64,000 nucleotides of DNA from Bordetella sp. BOR01 (GTDB taxonomy: Bacteria > Pseudomonadota > Gammaproteobacteria > Burkholderiales > Burkholderiaceae_B). The notes beneath the pieces are model-generated. The model was given only the letters and a program-made list of their open reading frames with translations. It was not told the origin of the DNA and searched no databases. The translations under genes were made by a program, and so were the position numbers. This document shows positions 1 through 8,591 of the stretch, piece after piece (position 1 is the first letter of the stretch; each line of letters starts with the position of its first letter). The stretch spans positions 124,001-188,000 of the forward strand of contig NZ_JAHUWT010000002.1 in NCBI RefSeq assembly GCF_019218885.1, in the 5' to 3' direction.

Positions 1-1
1 G

Positions 2-460
2 TCCGCCCTGCAGGCAGTTTGCATGCTGGGCCGCATCGATACCGCCCAGCGGGATCGCGATGCCCGGGCGCCGCGCCAGGCCTTGGCGCAGGCGGTGCGG
101 GGCCGCGCCTTCTTCGATGCGCTGTACCTGCCGCCCGAGGCCTATCGTCGCCCCACGGGCGACACCATCGTATGCCGCTGCGAAGAGGTCACCGCCAGGC
201 AGGTACGCGAAACGGTGGCGCTGGGTTGTTCAGGTCCGAACCAGATGAAGGCATTCCTGCGCTGCGGCATGGGGCCCTGCCAGGGCCGCCTGTGCGGGCT
301 GACGGTCAGCGAGCTGATTGCCCAGGAGCGCGGCGTGCCCGCTGACGAGGTCGGCTATTACCGGCTGCGCTTTCCCACCAAGCCGCTGACCTTGGGCGAA
401 CTGGCTTCGCTGCCCCAGACCGACGCGTCGCGCCAGGCGGTCGTACGGCTGAAGAAGTGA
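2..460 (+). CDS. FAD-dependent oxidoreductase with BFD-like [2Fe-2S] domain, C-terminal part
   Basis: This reading frame is open from the left edge, so the start lies outside the window and only the last 152 codons are seen. A CxC pair (CRC) followed by a CGMGPC pair gives the four-cysteine pattern of a BFD-like [2Fe-2S] domain, and this is followed by the short tail found on NAD(P)/FAD oxidoreductases of the opine oxidase/hydrogen cyanide synthase subunit type. In that family the domain relays electrons between the flavin subunit and a partner. It converges with the LeuD-like gene, 33 bp away, and a small hairpin (ACCGGC/GCCGGT) lies just after the stop. The substrate cannot be told without the N-terminus. 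Confidence 0.85.
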   Translation, partial: SALQAVCMLGRIDTAQRDRDARAPRQALAQAVRGRAFFDALYLPPEAYRRPTGDTIVCRCEEVTARQVRETVALGCSGPNQMKAFLRCGMGPCQGRLCGLTVSELIAQERGVPADEVGYYRLRFPTKPLTLGELASLPQTDASRQAVVRLKK

Positions 461-493
461 CTACCGGCATGGCCGGTGCGCGGGCCCGCCGGC

Positions 494-1033
494 TCAGTCC
501 GGATAAGGCCGCGCCAGCTCGGGGTGTGCGCGCAGGTGGGCCGCGAGCGCCCCGCGCATCCCGCCGTTCTGCACCATCTGGCGGATCTCGGGCGGCATGC
601 CGGCATAGTGGCGGCTATCCGCGGTGTCCAGCCGCGTGACCAGGCCGTTGGCGAAATCCACCTCGATGGGCATGCCATCCTGCAGGAAGCCGGAAATGCC
701 CTCGCAGGCGGCCAGCACTGGCACCGCCTGCGCCACCACGCCCTGGAACGCGCGAATGGACATGGATTCGCAGAGTATCCCCAGGCCCAGCGCTTTCATG
801 GCGATGATGCCGGCATTGTGTGCCTTGCCGCTCAGAAAATTGCGTCCGGCCACGATCAGGTCGCCCGGCTGGATCCGCCCGGCCAGGGTGGGATCCAGTT
901 CGGCGAACAAACGTGGAATGAGTTCCTTGGGATCCGAGGTACGCGAAAGCACGATGTCGAATGCCATGACGGCGCCATCGTGCGGGACATCGTGGCCCAG
1001 CACATGGGCGGTGCCGCGCTGGATCCAGTTCAT
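494..1033 (-). CDS. LeuD-like small subunit of an aconitase-superfamily hydratase
   Basis: A 179-residue protein of the swivelling small-subunit family (3-isopropylmalate dehydratase small subunit). Its start overlaps the stop of the LeuC-like gene by 4 bp (ATGA), which fixes the ATG at 1033 and implies translational coupling of the two subunits. Together they should form a hydro-lyase that moves or adds water on a di- or tricarboxylate. The usual LeuD signature GRNFGCGSSRE is not intact: residues 63-72 read GRNFLSGKAH, so the Ser-Ser-Arg-Glu residues expected near the substrate are replaced. That argues against leucine biosynthesis and for another substrate. It is the last gene of the operon that begins with the Bug protein at 3958. 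Confidence 0.85.
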   Translation of the reverse strand: MNWIQRGTAHVLGHDVPHDGAVMAFDIVLSRTSDPKELIPRLFAELDPTLAGRIQPGDLIVAGRNFLSGKAHNAGIIAMKALGLGILCESMSIRAFQGVVAQAVPVLAACEGISGFLQDGMPIEVDFANGLVTRLDTADSRHYAGMPPEIRQMVQNGGMRGALAAHLRAHPELARPYPD

Positions 1034-2313
1034 GGCGACACCGTGTTGCGAAGCGCGGGCCGCAGGCTGCCGCGCGGGTCGACGATGCGGCCCGCGATGG
1101 CCGAGGCGGCAACGGTAAGCGGGCTGCCCAGGTAGCAGTGCGCGTCCTTGGCCCCCATGCGGCCGGCGCCATTGGTGGCGGCGGTGGATATGGATACCTC
1201 GTTCGGCCCCAGCGGCCCGCCGGCGCCGCCCGCACAGGGCCCGCAGCCCGGAGGCAGCATCACGGCGCCCGCATCGAGAAAGCGCTGCGCCAGTCCTTCG
1301 CGGGCCATCCGTTTGGCGGTCTCGATCGTGCCGGGCACCACGATGAAACGCACGCCCGGGGCAACGCGGCTTCCCGCCAGCAGCTCGGCAGCGGCCTGGA
1401 AGTCTTCGTACATGCCGGAACCGCAAGACCCCAGGTAGGCATGGTCGATGCGCACGTCCGCCGTATCGGCGACCGGGACCGCGCGGTCGGGCGAGCCGGG
1501 CAGCGCCACCTGCGGCGCAAGCTGCGACAGATCCAGCGTGAGCGTGGCTTCATAGCAGGCGTCCGGGTCGCTGTAGAGCCAGGTATCGTCGGAGGGTGCG
1601 CCGGTGGGCGACAAGGGGGGAAACAGGATGTTGAGCACGCCGATCTCTGTCAGGGTGTTGCACAGCGCCACGCGGCCCGCCAGGCTCAGGCGCTCGCAGA
1701 ACGGGCCGCCGAACTCCACGACCCGGTAGTCGAAGTCGGCACCCAACTGGCCAGCGGACAGCTGGCCTGCCAGCCAGAAGCCCACGTCGCGCGGATGCAC
1801 GCCGCCGGAGGGCTCGCCGTGCAGCAGGATGCGCAAGGTATGAGGGACCACGGTCCAGGTCGTGCCGGTCGCCAGTACCGACACGACCGAAGGGCCGGCG
1901 CGCATGGCGAAGGCGCCGATGGCGCCGAAGTTCGTGCAGTGCATGTCATAGGCGAACAGGAACATGCCCGGCCGGACCAATCCGGTTTCCATGGGAAAAA
2001 GGTGGCCATGCCCGCCCTGGCCGGCGTCGTAGAAGTGCCCGATGCGCCAGTCCTTGGCGATGCGGCGATTGGCGTGCGCGCGAGCGATCGACGCCGCCGA
2101 GGTATAGATGACCTGGTGGTCGGTGACGAACGCAACCCGTTCGGGGCGGGTGATCCGGCGATAGCCGATCTCGGCGAGCTGCCTGTGCGCGCTTTCCACG
2201 TAACCGTCGTGCACGATAACCAGTTCAGGCTCGGGCAGCACGATGTCGCCCGGCTTGACGGACGGCTTGCCGCTGGCGCGGGCCAGGAATTTTTCTGCGA
2301 GCGTCATGCCCAT
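1030..2313 (-). CDS. LeuC-like large subunit of an aconitase-superfamily hydratase
   Basis: A 427-residue aconitase-family catalytic subunit. The [4Fe-4S] ligands are visible as the Cys in YLGSCGSG and the CGPC pair near the C-terminus, followed by the family block SISTAATN. I chose the ATG at 2313 because GAAAGG stands at the right distance upstream; the frame is open much farther but the extra N-terminus overlaps the RraA gene and resembles nothing. The family isomerises or hydrates 3-isopropylmalate, homocitrate, dimethylmaleate and similar acids. Its neighbours (Bug solute-binding protein, RraA-type aldolase, GntR regulator) point to catabolism of an imported carboxylate. The exact substrate is unknown. 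Confidence 0.88.
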   Translation of the reverse strand: MGMTLAEKFLARASGKPSVKPGDIVLPEPELVIVHDGYVESAHRQLAEIGYRRITRPERVAFVTDHQVIYTSAASIARAHANRRIAKDWRIGHFYDAGQGGHGHLFPMETGLVRPGMFLFAYDMHCTNFGAIGAFAMRAGPSVVSVLATGTTWTVVPHTLRILLHGEPSGGVHPRDVGFWLAGQLSAGQLGADFDYRVVEFGGPFCERLSLAGRVALCNTLTEIGVLNILFPPLSPTGAPSDDTWLYSDPDACYEATLTLDLSQLAPQVALPGSPDRAVPVADTADVRIDHAYLGSCGSGMYEDFQAAAELLAGSRVAPGVRFIVVPGTIETAKRMAREGLAQRFLDAGAVMLPPGCGPCAGGAGGPLGPNEVSISTAATNGAGRMGAKDAHCYLGSPLTVAASAIAGRIVDPRGSLRPALRNTVSP

Positions 2314-2335
2314 CGATGTTGCCTTTCGGGAAGAT

Positions 2336-2965
2336 TCATGGCCGGCGGCTGGTTGCCTCGGCATACGACACGCCGGCCTGCACGCTAGCGTCGGCGCGCT
2401 GCTCGAACGCCAGGCGGGCGGCCAGGCGTTCGGCCAGCGTGCCGAACCGCTCTTGCGCGACGACCACCACACCATCGTCGTCGGCGCACACCAGGTCGCC
2501 CGGGCGGATGACCTGGCCGCCCACGGCCACGGGCACCTGGAAGTCGGCCGGCCCTTCCTTGCGGCTGCTGCGCACGGTGGCGCCACGCGCGAATACAGGG
2601 AAGCGCTGGGCGCGCAGCGCGGCAAGATCGCGGATCCGCCCATTGGTGACATAGCCCGCCAGTTGGCGGCGCAGCGCCACCAGCGCCCCGGTGCCACCCA
2701 GCACGCACGTATCCGGATCGCCGCCGACGTCGATCACCACGACCGAACCGGCGGGGGCCTGGTCCAGCGCCGCGCTGACGCCGGCGCTGTAGTGCGGGTG
2801 CGCCCGCACGGTGAAGGCCGGGCCGACGCACAGCACGTCGGGAACCAGCGCGGCGATGGCCGGATCGAGGTCGCCGCATTTGCCGATCGCTTCGTATGCC
2901 GCCGCGGCGGATGCGGATTTCAGCAGGTCGACCAGCGGCTGCAGTATCGATGAGTCGGAAGACAT
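2336..2965 (-). CDS. RraA-family protein, probable HMG/CHA-type aldolase
   Basis: A 209-residue protein of the RraA / 4-hydroxy-4-methyl-2-oxoglutarate aldolase family. The metal and pyruvate site signature is present as GRIRD, with the family's upstream VVIDVGGDPD block and downstream VPVAVGG and PGDLVCADDDGV blocks. Enzymes with this GxxRD motif split pyruvate off 4-hydroxy-2-oxo acids that carry a substituted carbon 4. The gene lies 22 bp upstream of the LeuC-like gene and 9 bp downstream of a Bug solute-binding gene, so the operon probably imports a carboxylate, hydrates it and cleaves the product. It could instead be an RNase E-inhibitor-like relative, but this context favours an aldolase. 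Confidence 0.85.
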   Translation of the reverse strand: MSSDSSILQPLVDLLKSASAAAAYEAIGKCGDLDPAIAALVPDVLCVGPAFTVRAHPHYSAGVSAALDQAPAGSVVVIDVGGDPDTCVLGGTGALVALRRQLAGYVTNGRIRDLAALRAQRFPVFARGATVRSSRKEGPADFQVPVAVGGQVIRPGDLVCADDDGVVVVAQERFGTLAERLAARLAFEQRADASVQAGVSYAEATSRRP

Positions 2966-2974
2966 GGTTGTCCT

Positions 2975-3958
2975 TCAGTCGAGATGGATGTTCACCTCTT
3001 TGGCCACGCGCCCCCACTTGGCGCGCTCGGAGGCGATGAATTCGCCGAATTGCCCAGGGGTGTTGGGCATCGGCAGCAATCCCGCCTGGCGCAGCCGCCG
3101 CACCATGTCGGGTTCGGCGAGGATGGCGGCGATATGCTTGTGCAGAAGGGCGATGATGTCGTCCGGAGTGCCGGCGGGCGCCATGAAGCCGCTCCAGTCG
3201 AACATTTCATAGCCCTTGACGGTCTCTGCAATGACCGGGGTATCGGGGAATTCGTCCACGCGTTCCCCGCTGGTCAGCGCCAGCGCGCGCAGCTTGCCCG
3301 CCTTGACGAGCGGCCAGGCCGCCGGCTGGCCGCCGAAGGTGAGCGTGACGGCCCCGCTGGCCACGCCGGTCAGGGCCTCGGACGCGCTCTTGAAGGGCAC
3401 GTGAACCATCGAGATGCCGGTTTCTTCGTCGAAGTACTCGGCTGCCATGTGCGATGCCGTGCCATTGCCTGCCGACGAGAACATCAGCTTGCCAGGCTGG
3501 GCCTTGGCCGCGGCGATGACGTCTGCGATCGACTTGTACGGCGAGTCCGCGGCCACGACCACCAGCAGCGGTGTACGGGCCGACAGCATGATGGGCGTGA
3601 AATCCTTGGCCGGGTCGTACGGCAGCTTGGCATACACGCTGGGGTTGATCGTGAGCGTGCCCACATGTCCCACCGTGAGCGTATAGCCGTCGGGCGCGGC
3701 CTTGGCGGCGGCGCCAAGGCCGATCGACCCGCCCGCGCCCGTGCGGTTCTCGATGACGAAGGGCTGGCCCAGTTGTTCGCCCAGTTTTTCCGCGACCAGG
3801 CGGGCCACCATGTCGGGCGACGAGCCAGGGCTATGGGGCAGGATGATGCGCACGGGCTTGCTGGGATACGGCTGCGCGCTGTGCGCCAGCGGCATGGCAG
3901 CGGCGGTAAGTGCGGCCAGGCACACCGTCTTCAGCAGCGTACAGAAATGGCGGGACAT
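2975..3958 (-). CDS. Bug/TctC-type tripartite tricarboxylate solute-binding protein
   Basis: A 327-residue periplasmic binding protein with a Sec signal peptide (cleavage likely after AHSA near residue 28) and the Bug-family blocks YPSKPVRIILP, SPDMVARL, FVIENRTGAGGSIG and DGYTL. Bug proteins bind carboxylates and related ligands and usually act with a TctAB transporter that may be encoded elsewhere; none is seen here. It is the first gene of the minus-strand operon with RraA and LeuC/LeuD-like genes. An AGGAG-type site (GGAGACC) precedes the ATG. Its promoter region, shared with the divergent GntR gene, holds two GntR-type boxes. Confidence 0.92.
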   Translation of the reverse strand: MSRHFCTLLKTVCLAALTAAAMPLAHSAQPYPSKPVRIILPHSPGSSPDMVARLVAEKLGEQLGQPFVIENRTGAGGSIGLGAAAKAAPDGYTLTVGHVGTLTINPSVYAKLPYDPAKDFTPIMLSARTPLLVVVAADSPYKSIADVIAAAKAQPGKLMFSSAGNGTASHMAAEYFDEETGISMVHVPFKSASEALTGVASGAVTLTFGGQPAAWPLVKAGKLRALALTSGERVDEFPDTPVIAETVKGYEMFDWSGFMAPAGTPDDIIALLHKHIAAILAEPDMVRRLRQAGLLPMPNTPGQFGEFIASERAKWGRVAKEVNIHLD

Positions 3959-4000
3959 ACGGTCTCCTTGTTATTTGGCGCCAGAGGCGGTCAACTAGTA

Positions 4001-4011
4001 ATGTCAGACAA
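4001..4011. promoter_or_regulatory. Candidate GntR (FCD) operator, imperfect
   Basis: ATGTCAGACAA matches the FadR/FCD subgroup box TNGTNNNACNA at every fixed position except the first. It lies between the divergent Bug and GntR genes, about 43 bp upstream of the Bug start, and pairs with the perfect box at 4064-4074. Confidence 0.5.
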
Positions 4012-4063
4012 AATATAAAAAGATCGCCATAAATTAGCACATAAAAAACTGATATCCAATTTT

Positions 4064-4074
4064 TTGTCTTACAA
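4064..4074. promoter_or_regulatory. Candidate GntR (FCD) operator, perfect palindrome
   Basis: TTGTCTTACAA is a perfect TTGT-N3-ACAA palindrome and fits the FCD-type consensus TNGTNNNACNA exactly. It sits in the AT-rich divergent promoter region 63 bp from the second box, a spacing that could allow a looped or doubly occupied operator for the GntR protein encoded at 4206. Confidence 0.6.
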
Positions 4075-4205
4075 TTTAGCTAATCATCGGGGCGACCACA
4101 GCCGTGTCCGGCTACCCCGCAGGCATGTCCCACACCGCCGAAGGCACCCATCGGGACTGAGGTGGGGCCATACAATATGGGTTTACATACGCACGCAGTA
4201 CGGCC

Positions 4206-4922
4206 ATGAATCAAGAGACCGAAGCGCAACTGCGGGTTCTGCGCGCGGCGGGCGAATCGCCCAGGCTGCTTAGCCTGCGCATACGCGATGCCATCACCGA
4301 AGGGGTGTACCTTCCGGGCGACAAGCTGACCGAGCGAGAGCTCTGCGAGCGCTTTTCGGCAAGCCGGCCGTCGGTGCGCGAAGCCATCCGGCAACTCGAC
4401 GGCGAGGGCCTGCTCGAGATCGCCCCGCATCGCGGGCCGGCCGTACGGTCGGTCGACGAGGCGCAGTTTCACGAGCTGCACGAAGTGCGCGTTTCATTGC
4501 AGAGGCTGGCCGCCGCCTGTTTCGCGAACCGTGGCACTGCCTGCCAGATGGATGCTTTTTCGCAGCGTATCGATGAATTCGAGCAGGCATTGGTATCGCG
4601 CGACGTGGCGCGCATCCGGGCCGCCAAGCACCAATTGTTCGAAGCCTTCGTCGCTGGCGCGCAGAACGAGGTGCTGGCCAACTTCATCCGGAAGATCAAT
4701 GCCCGGCTGGGTTTTCTGTGGGCATCGTCGCTGGGTCACCCGGAACGTCCGGCCGAAAGCGTGGATGAATTCCACCGCCTGCTGGGCGCTATCCGCGAAC
4801 GCGATCCCGAGGCTGCGCAGGCTGCCATTGTCTTGCAGAACCAGCGCGCCCGGGCGATCGGGCTGCATGCGCTGACCCTGTTCCAGGCGCGGCGCCGGGC
4901 ACAGGCCGGCCGGGCTGGATGA
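4206..4922 (+). CDS. GntR-family (FadR/FCD) transcriptional regulator
   Basis: A 238-residue regulator. The N-terminal winged helix spans roughly residues 18-85 with the family block LTERELCERF-SASRPSVREAIRQL, followed by an all-helical FCD ligand-binding domain (HELHEVR, then a His-containing metal-site helix region). It is divergent from the Bug/RraA/LeuCD-like operon and most likely represses it until the substrate or a pathway acid binds. No good ribosome-binding site precedes the ATG, and a TACAAT hexamer lies only about 30 bp upstream, so the leader may be very short. The stop is 2 bp from the stop of the convergent LysR gene. Confidence 0.92.
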   Translation: MNQETEAQLRVLRAAGESPRLLSLRIRDAITEGVYLPGDKLTERELCERFSASRPSVREAIRQLDGEGLLEIAPHRGPAVRSVDEAQFHELHEVRVSLQRLAAACFANRGTACQMDAFSQRIDEFEQALVSRDVARIRAAKHQLFEAFVAGAQNEVLANFIRKINARLGFLWASSLGHPERPAESVDEFHRLLGAIRERDPEAAQAAIVLQNQRARAIGLHALTLFQARRRAQAGRAG

Positions 4923-4924
4923 AC

Positions 4925-5809
4925 CTACTTCGCCTTGAGTTCCCATAGCGCCTCGAGCACGTGCTGCGTGGCGCGCTCGGCCTGGCTGGATCGGCGGGCG
5001 ATGCCCAGCTCGCGCCACACGACCGGGCGCAGCGCGCGCATGGCGATGCGCGCGTCTGCATGCGGCGCGCCTGCCTCATGCGGCAAGAGCGCCGCGCCGT
5101 AGCCCGCGGCCACGAGGCTCTTGATCGCATCGTTGTAGTTGAGCTCGATCCGTGGCACGGGGCGGTAGCCTGCAAGCGCAAACCATTCGGACGTCAGGCG
5201 CGACAGGCGTGTGCTGGCATCGTTGAGAATCAGCGGCTGCGCCGCCAGCCATGCGGGCGTGACGCGGGCTGGCGCGCGCCAGTCGGCAGGCAGGAAGGCC
5301 ATGACCGGATCGCGGCGCCAGGGCTGTATCGCAAGCCCTGCGACCGGCGCCTGGGGCAGGGCGACCAGTCCCACGTCGAGCTTGCCTTGCGCCAGGCGCG
5401 CCAGCGTTTCCTGCGAGGTAAGCACCGCAATCTGCACGTCGATGCCGGGGTGGCGCTCGCGAAGGCGCGAGATGGCTTGCGGCAACAGGTGCGCGATGGC
5501 GCCGGTCGACGCGCCCAGGCGCACGCGCCCGGCCAGCCCCTGCACCTGCCGGCTGGCATCGTCCAGTGTCGATTCGACCTCGGCCAGCAGCCGGCGCGCC
5601 CGCTCTACCAGCATTTCACCGACCGCCGACGGCCGCACGTTGCCTCGCGCGCGCGACAGCAGCGGCGCACCGATGCGTTTTTCCAGGTCGGCGATGTGCA
5701 GGCTGATGGTGGGCGGCGCAAGGTGCAGCAGTTGCGCCGCCGCCGCGAAAGACCCGTGGTCGGCGATTGCCACCAGCGTGCGCAGCCGGTCGAGGCTGAT
5801 CTCGCGCAT
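4925..5809 (-). CDS. LysR-family transcriptional regulator
   Basis: A 294-residue LysR regulator: winged helix-turn-helix at residues 5-63 ([20 protein letters not shown], then [16 protein letters not shown]) and a periplasmic-binding-like effector domain after about residue 90. GGAGAG precedes the ATG. It is divergent from the argC-like gene at 5929 and convergent with the GntR gene, so the likely targets are its own promoter and argC. The effector cannot be guessed from the sequence. Confidence 0.9.
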   Translation of the reverse strand: MREISLDRLRTLVAIADHGSFAAAAQLLHLAPPTISLHIADLEKRIGAPLLSRARGNVRPSAVGEMLVERARRLLAEVESTLDDASRQVQGLAGRVRLGASTGAIAHLLPQAISRLRERHPGIDVQIAVLTSQETLARLAQGKLDVGLVALPQAPVAGLAIQPWRRDPVMAFLPADWRAPARVTPAWLAAQPLILNDASTRLSRLTSEWFALAGYRPVPRIELNYNDAIKSLVAAGYGAALLPHEAGAPHADARIAMRALRPVVWRELGIARRSSQAERATQHVLEALWELKAK

Positions 5810-5928
5810 TCTTCTCTCCGTCAGAAAACCTGAACGATACGATCAATAAATTCAACTTTTCCTATTTTAGCCCGCCGAGCAAGATACGGCTTTCCCGCCC
5901 GTTCATCCAATGCCAGGAGCACGACATC

Positions 5929-6867
5929 ATGAGTTCCCCCACTGTCTTCATCGACGGCGACCAGGGCACCACCGGGCTGCAGATCCACGATCGCCTGCGC
6001 CATCGCACCGACATGCGGCTGTCGACCCTGCCGGCGGCCGAGCGCAAGAACCCGCAGCGCCGCGCCGAGGCCATCAATGCGTGCGACATCGCGATCCTGT
6101 GCTTGCCGGACGCGGCCGCGCGCGAATCGGTCGGCTTCATCCGCAACCCTGGCGTTCGCGTGATCGACGCGAGTTCGGCGCATCGCACCCAGTTGGAATG
6201 GGTTTATGGTTTTCCCGAGATGAGCGGCGGGCAGGCGCAGCGGATTGCACAGGCACGGCGCGTCACCAATCCTGGCTGTTACCCCACCGGGGCCATCGCC
6301 CTGCTGCGGCCGCTGGCGCAGGCCGGCCTGCTGCCGCGCGATTACCCCGTGTCGATCCACGCCATTTCTGGCTATTCAGGGGGTGGCAGGGCAGCGATCG
6401 AGGCGCACGAGGCGGGCGACGCGGCGGGCGTGGCGCCGTCACAGGTCTATGGCCTGGCGCTGGAGCACAAGCACACGCCGGAAATCCAATGGCATGCGGG
6501 GCTTGCGCAGCGTCCGCTCTTCGTGCCGGCTTATGGAGCATACCGGCAGGGCATCGTTCTTACCGTGCCGATCGAACTGCGCCTGCTCCCAACCGGGGTC
6601 GACGGCGTACGCTTGCATGCCTGCCTGGCAGAGCACTATTCGGACGCCCCCCATGTCCAGGTGATGTCGCTGGCGCAGACGCAGGCAATGACGCATCTCG
6701 ATCCGCAGGCGCTGAACGGCACCAACGATTTGCGGCTGGGCGTCTTTGCCAATGCGGACCGCGGCCAGGTGCTGCTGTCGGCAGTTTTCGACAACCTGGG
6801 TAAAGGCGCGTCCGGCGCGGCCGTGCAGAACCTGGACTTGATGCTGGCGGCGCATGCCACCGGGTGA
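5929..6867 (+). CDS. argC: N-acetyl-gamma-glutamyl-phosphate reductase, type 2
   Basis: A 312-residue NADPH-dependent reductase that converts N-acetylglutamyl phosphate to the semialdehyde in arginine synthesis. The length fits the short type-2 subfamily. Visible are the N-terminal nucleotide-binding [11 protein letters not shown], the DASSAHR block, the catalytic cysteine in NPGCYPTGA and the substrate-binding [13 protein letters not shown] precedes the ATG. It stands alone, away from other arg genes, divergent from a LysR regulator, so it may be separately controlled. ProA-like or aspartate-semialdehyde dehydrogenase relatives lack this exact cysteine context, so the call is firm. Confidence 0.92.
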   Translation: MSSPTVFIDGDQGTTGLQIHDRLRHRTDMRLSTLPAAERKNPQRRAEAINACDIAILCLPDAAARESVGFIRNPGVRVIDASSAHRTQLEWVYGFPEMSGGQAQRIAQARRVTNPGCYPTGAIALLRPLAQAGLLPRDYPVSIHAISGYSGGGRAAIEAHEAGDAAGVAPSQVYGLALEHKHTPEIQWHAGLAQRPLFVPAYGAYRQGIVLTVPIELRLLPTGVDGVRLHACLAEHYSDAPHVQVMSLAQTQAMTHLDPQALNGTNDLRLGVFANADRGQVLLSAVFDNLGKGASGAAVQNLDLMLAAHATG

Positions 6868-6915
6868 CTGTCCAGAAGGTCCTGTCTTGGGCGAACGCAG
6901 ATTCGCCATCAGGCG

Positions 6916-7749
6916 TCAGCCAGACATCGAGGCCAGGTGCTGCCGTAGCATAGGGTTTTCGAAGGCGCCACGCGGAATGTGCGCTCCGCCGTCGATATGC
7001 AGCGTCTGACCCGTCGCGAATCTGAGTCCGCCCGAAGCGACGGTTAAAACGGCGGTAGCGACATCCTCAGATAGTCCCCAACGCGCCATCGGAGACACGC
7101 CACCTTCCCGAACCAATGGGCCATAAGACGCATGCACCGACGCGTTCAAGTCCGTCTTGATGAGCCCTGGCTGGATGTCGAAGCAGGCGATGTCATCAGA
7201 AGCCAGCTGCAACGCCAATATCTTCGTGAACATGGCGATGGCGGCTTTGGAAAGGCTGTATTCCGCCGCGCGCGTGCGCGCGTGCAACGCATTCACAGAT
7301 GAGACCGTGACGATAGACTGATAAGCCGCGCTGTTCGATCGGCGGCGCAAAACCATCTCGCGCGCGAACGCCTGCGTAAAAAAGTAGGTGCCGCGGAGAT
7401 TGACGGACATCACGCGGTCGAAACTTTCGACACTGGTCTCGAGCACGTTCGCGGTGCGGTCCCTCGCCATTACCCCCGCGTTGTTCACGAGGCAATCCAC
7501 TTGCCCGAACGCGGCGTAGGCGGCCGCGCAAACAGAAGCGGAGGTTTGTGTGTCGGCAATGTCCGCAAGGATGAACCGGCAGTCGCTCCCCGCCGCCTTT
7601 GCGTCTTCCACGACCGCCCGGGATTCATCATCCTCGATGACATCGATGGCGACGACCCGCCACCCGGACCTCGCGAACACATGGACGATGGCGCGACCAA
7701 TCCCGCGGCGCGCTCCGGTGACGACTGCAACTTGGATTTTGTTCGTCAT
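6916..7749 (-). CDS. Short-chain dehydrogenase/reductase
   Basis: A 277-residue classical SDR. The NAD(P)-binding glycine motif is TGARRGIG, the NNAG motif is present, and the catalytic Ser and YxxxK are in TVSSVNA and YSLSK. Annotated relatives are often called 3-oxoacyl-ACP reductases, but it is the last gene of a catabolic operon and more likely oxidises or reduces a pathway alcohol or ketone. It begins 15 bp after the stop of another SDR gene and has no strong ribosome-binding site, so it is probably translated from the same message. Confidence 0.88.
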   Translation of the reverse strand: MTNKIQVAVVTGARRGIGRAIVHVFARSGWRVVAIDVIEDDESRAVVEDAKAAGSDCRFILADIADTQTSASVCAAAYAAFGQVDCLVNNAGVMARDRTANVLETSVESFDRVMSVNLRGTYFFTQAFAREMVLRRRSNSAAYQSIVTVSSVNALHARTRAAEYSLSKAAIAMFTKILALQLASDDIACFDIQPGLIKTDLNASVHASYGPLVREGGVSPMARWGLSEDVATAVLTVASGGLRFATGQTLHIDGGAHIPRGAFENPMLRQHLASMSG

Positions 7750-7764
7750 ATCGTGACAGGCGGG

Positions 7765-8568
7765 CTAGAAAGATGCGCTCATGCTTTTGCGAAGTCGGGT
7801 GATGGCTCCTGCCGTGTAGCCGCCGTCAATCGCGATCTCCGCGCCGGTGATGAATGACGATCGAGGACTGCACAAGAAGAGAACCAGATCTGCCATCTCT
7901 TCCAGCTTGCCGAGCCGCCCCATAGGGATGAACTTCTTCGTGATCTCGATGAAGGCCGGTTTCGCCGACGCCGCGAAGCTCGTGTCCTCCACCAGTCCGG
8001 GATGAATGGAGTTCACACGGATGCCCCAATCCACGTATTCCAATGCCTGCGTCTTCGTCAAGCCCCTGACGGCCCATTTGCTTGCCGTGTAGCTCGGCTC
8101 ATGATGCCCAAGCAGGCCCGTGACCGACGACACATTTACGACTGCTCCGCCACCCGAGTCGCGCATCAGGGGCGCACAACCCTGGAGACCCAACATTACA
8201 CCCGCCACGTTCACATCCATGACACGCCGCCATTCGTCCAGCGAGATGTCCGCGCACGTCTTCCGAGCGCTGATTCCTGCGTTACTGACCAACGCGTCCA
8301 ATCGGCCGAACGTCTGGCGCACCGAGCCGACCACGGCTTTCCAATGCCCGGGGGACGCCACATCCAGCAAGTACGACTCGGCCCGGCCACCGCTTCGGCG
8401 AAGTCGGTCTGCCATGTTTTCCGCCGCCTCCTTCGCAACATCCGTGACCACCACGATGGCGCCTTCGTCGGCAAAGCGCGCGGCTGTGCATGCGCCTTGG
8501 CCTGACCCGGCCCCGGTGATGATGACGACCTTGCCGGTGAACGGGCTCTTCGAATTTTCCGTGCTCAT
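7765..8568 (-). CDS. Short-chain dehydrogenase/reductase
   Basis: A 267-residue classical SDR with TGAGSGQG for the dinucleotide, SNAG in place of NNAG, and the catalytic triad residues in NVSSVTG and YTASK. GGGAGA precedes the ATG. An Asp at the end of the second strand (VVVTDV) suggests NAD(H) preference. It follows the aldehyde dehydrogenase gene and precedes a second SDR, so the two may act on stereoisomers or on successive intermediates. The substrate is unknown. Confidence 0.88.
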   Translation of the reverse strand: MSTENSKSPFTGKVVIITGAGSGQGACTAARFADEGAIVVVTDVAKEAAENMADRLRRSGGRAESYLLDVASPGHWKAVVGSVRQTFGRLDALVSNAGISARKTCADISLDEWRRVMDVNVAGVMLGLQGCAPLMRDSGGGAVVNVSSVTGLLGHHEPSYTASKWAVRGLTKTQALEYVDWGIRVNSIHPGLVEDTSFAASAKPAFIEITKKFIPMGRLGKLEEMADLVLFLCSPRSSFITGAEIAIDGGYTAGAITRLRKSMSASF

Positions 8569-8591
8569 GTTCGGATCTCCCTACGGCGCAG

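Noticed and set aside
463-480. ACCGGC-ATG-GCCGGT hairpin between the first two genes as a terminator
   Set aside because: The stem is short and no T-tract follows.
5810-5928. LysR box (T-N11-A) between the LysR gene and argC
   Set aside because: The region is AT-rich and several matches of the loose motif exist; none is symmetric enough to choose.
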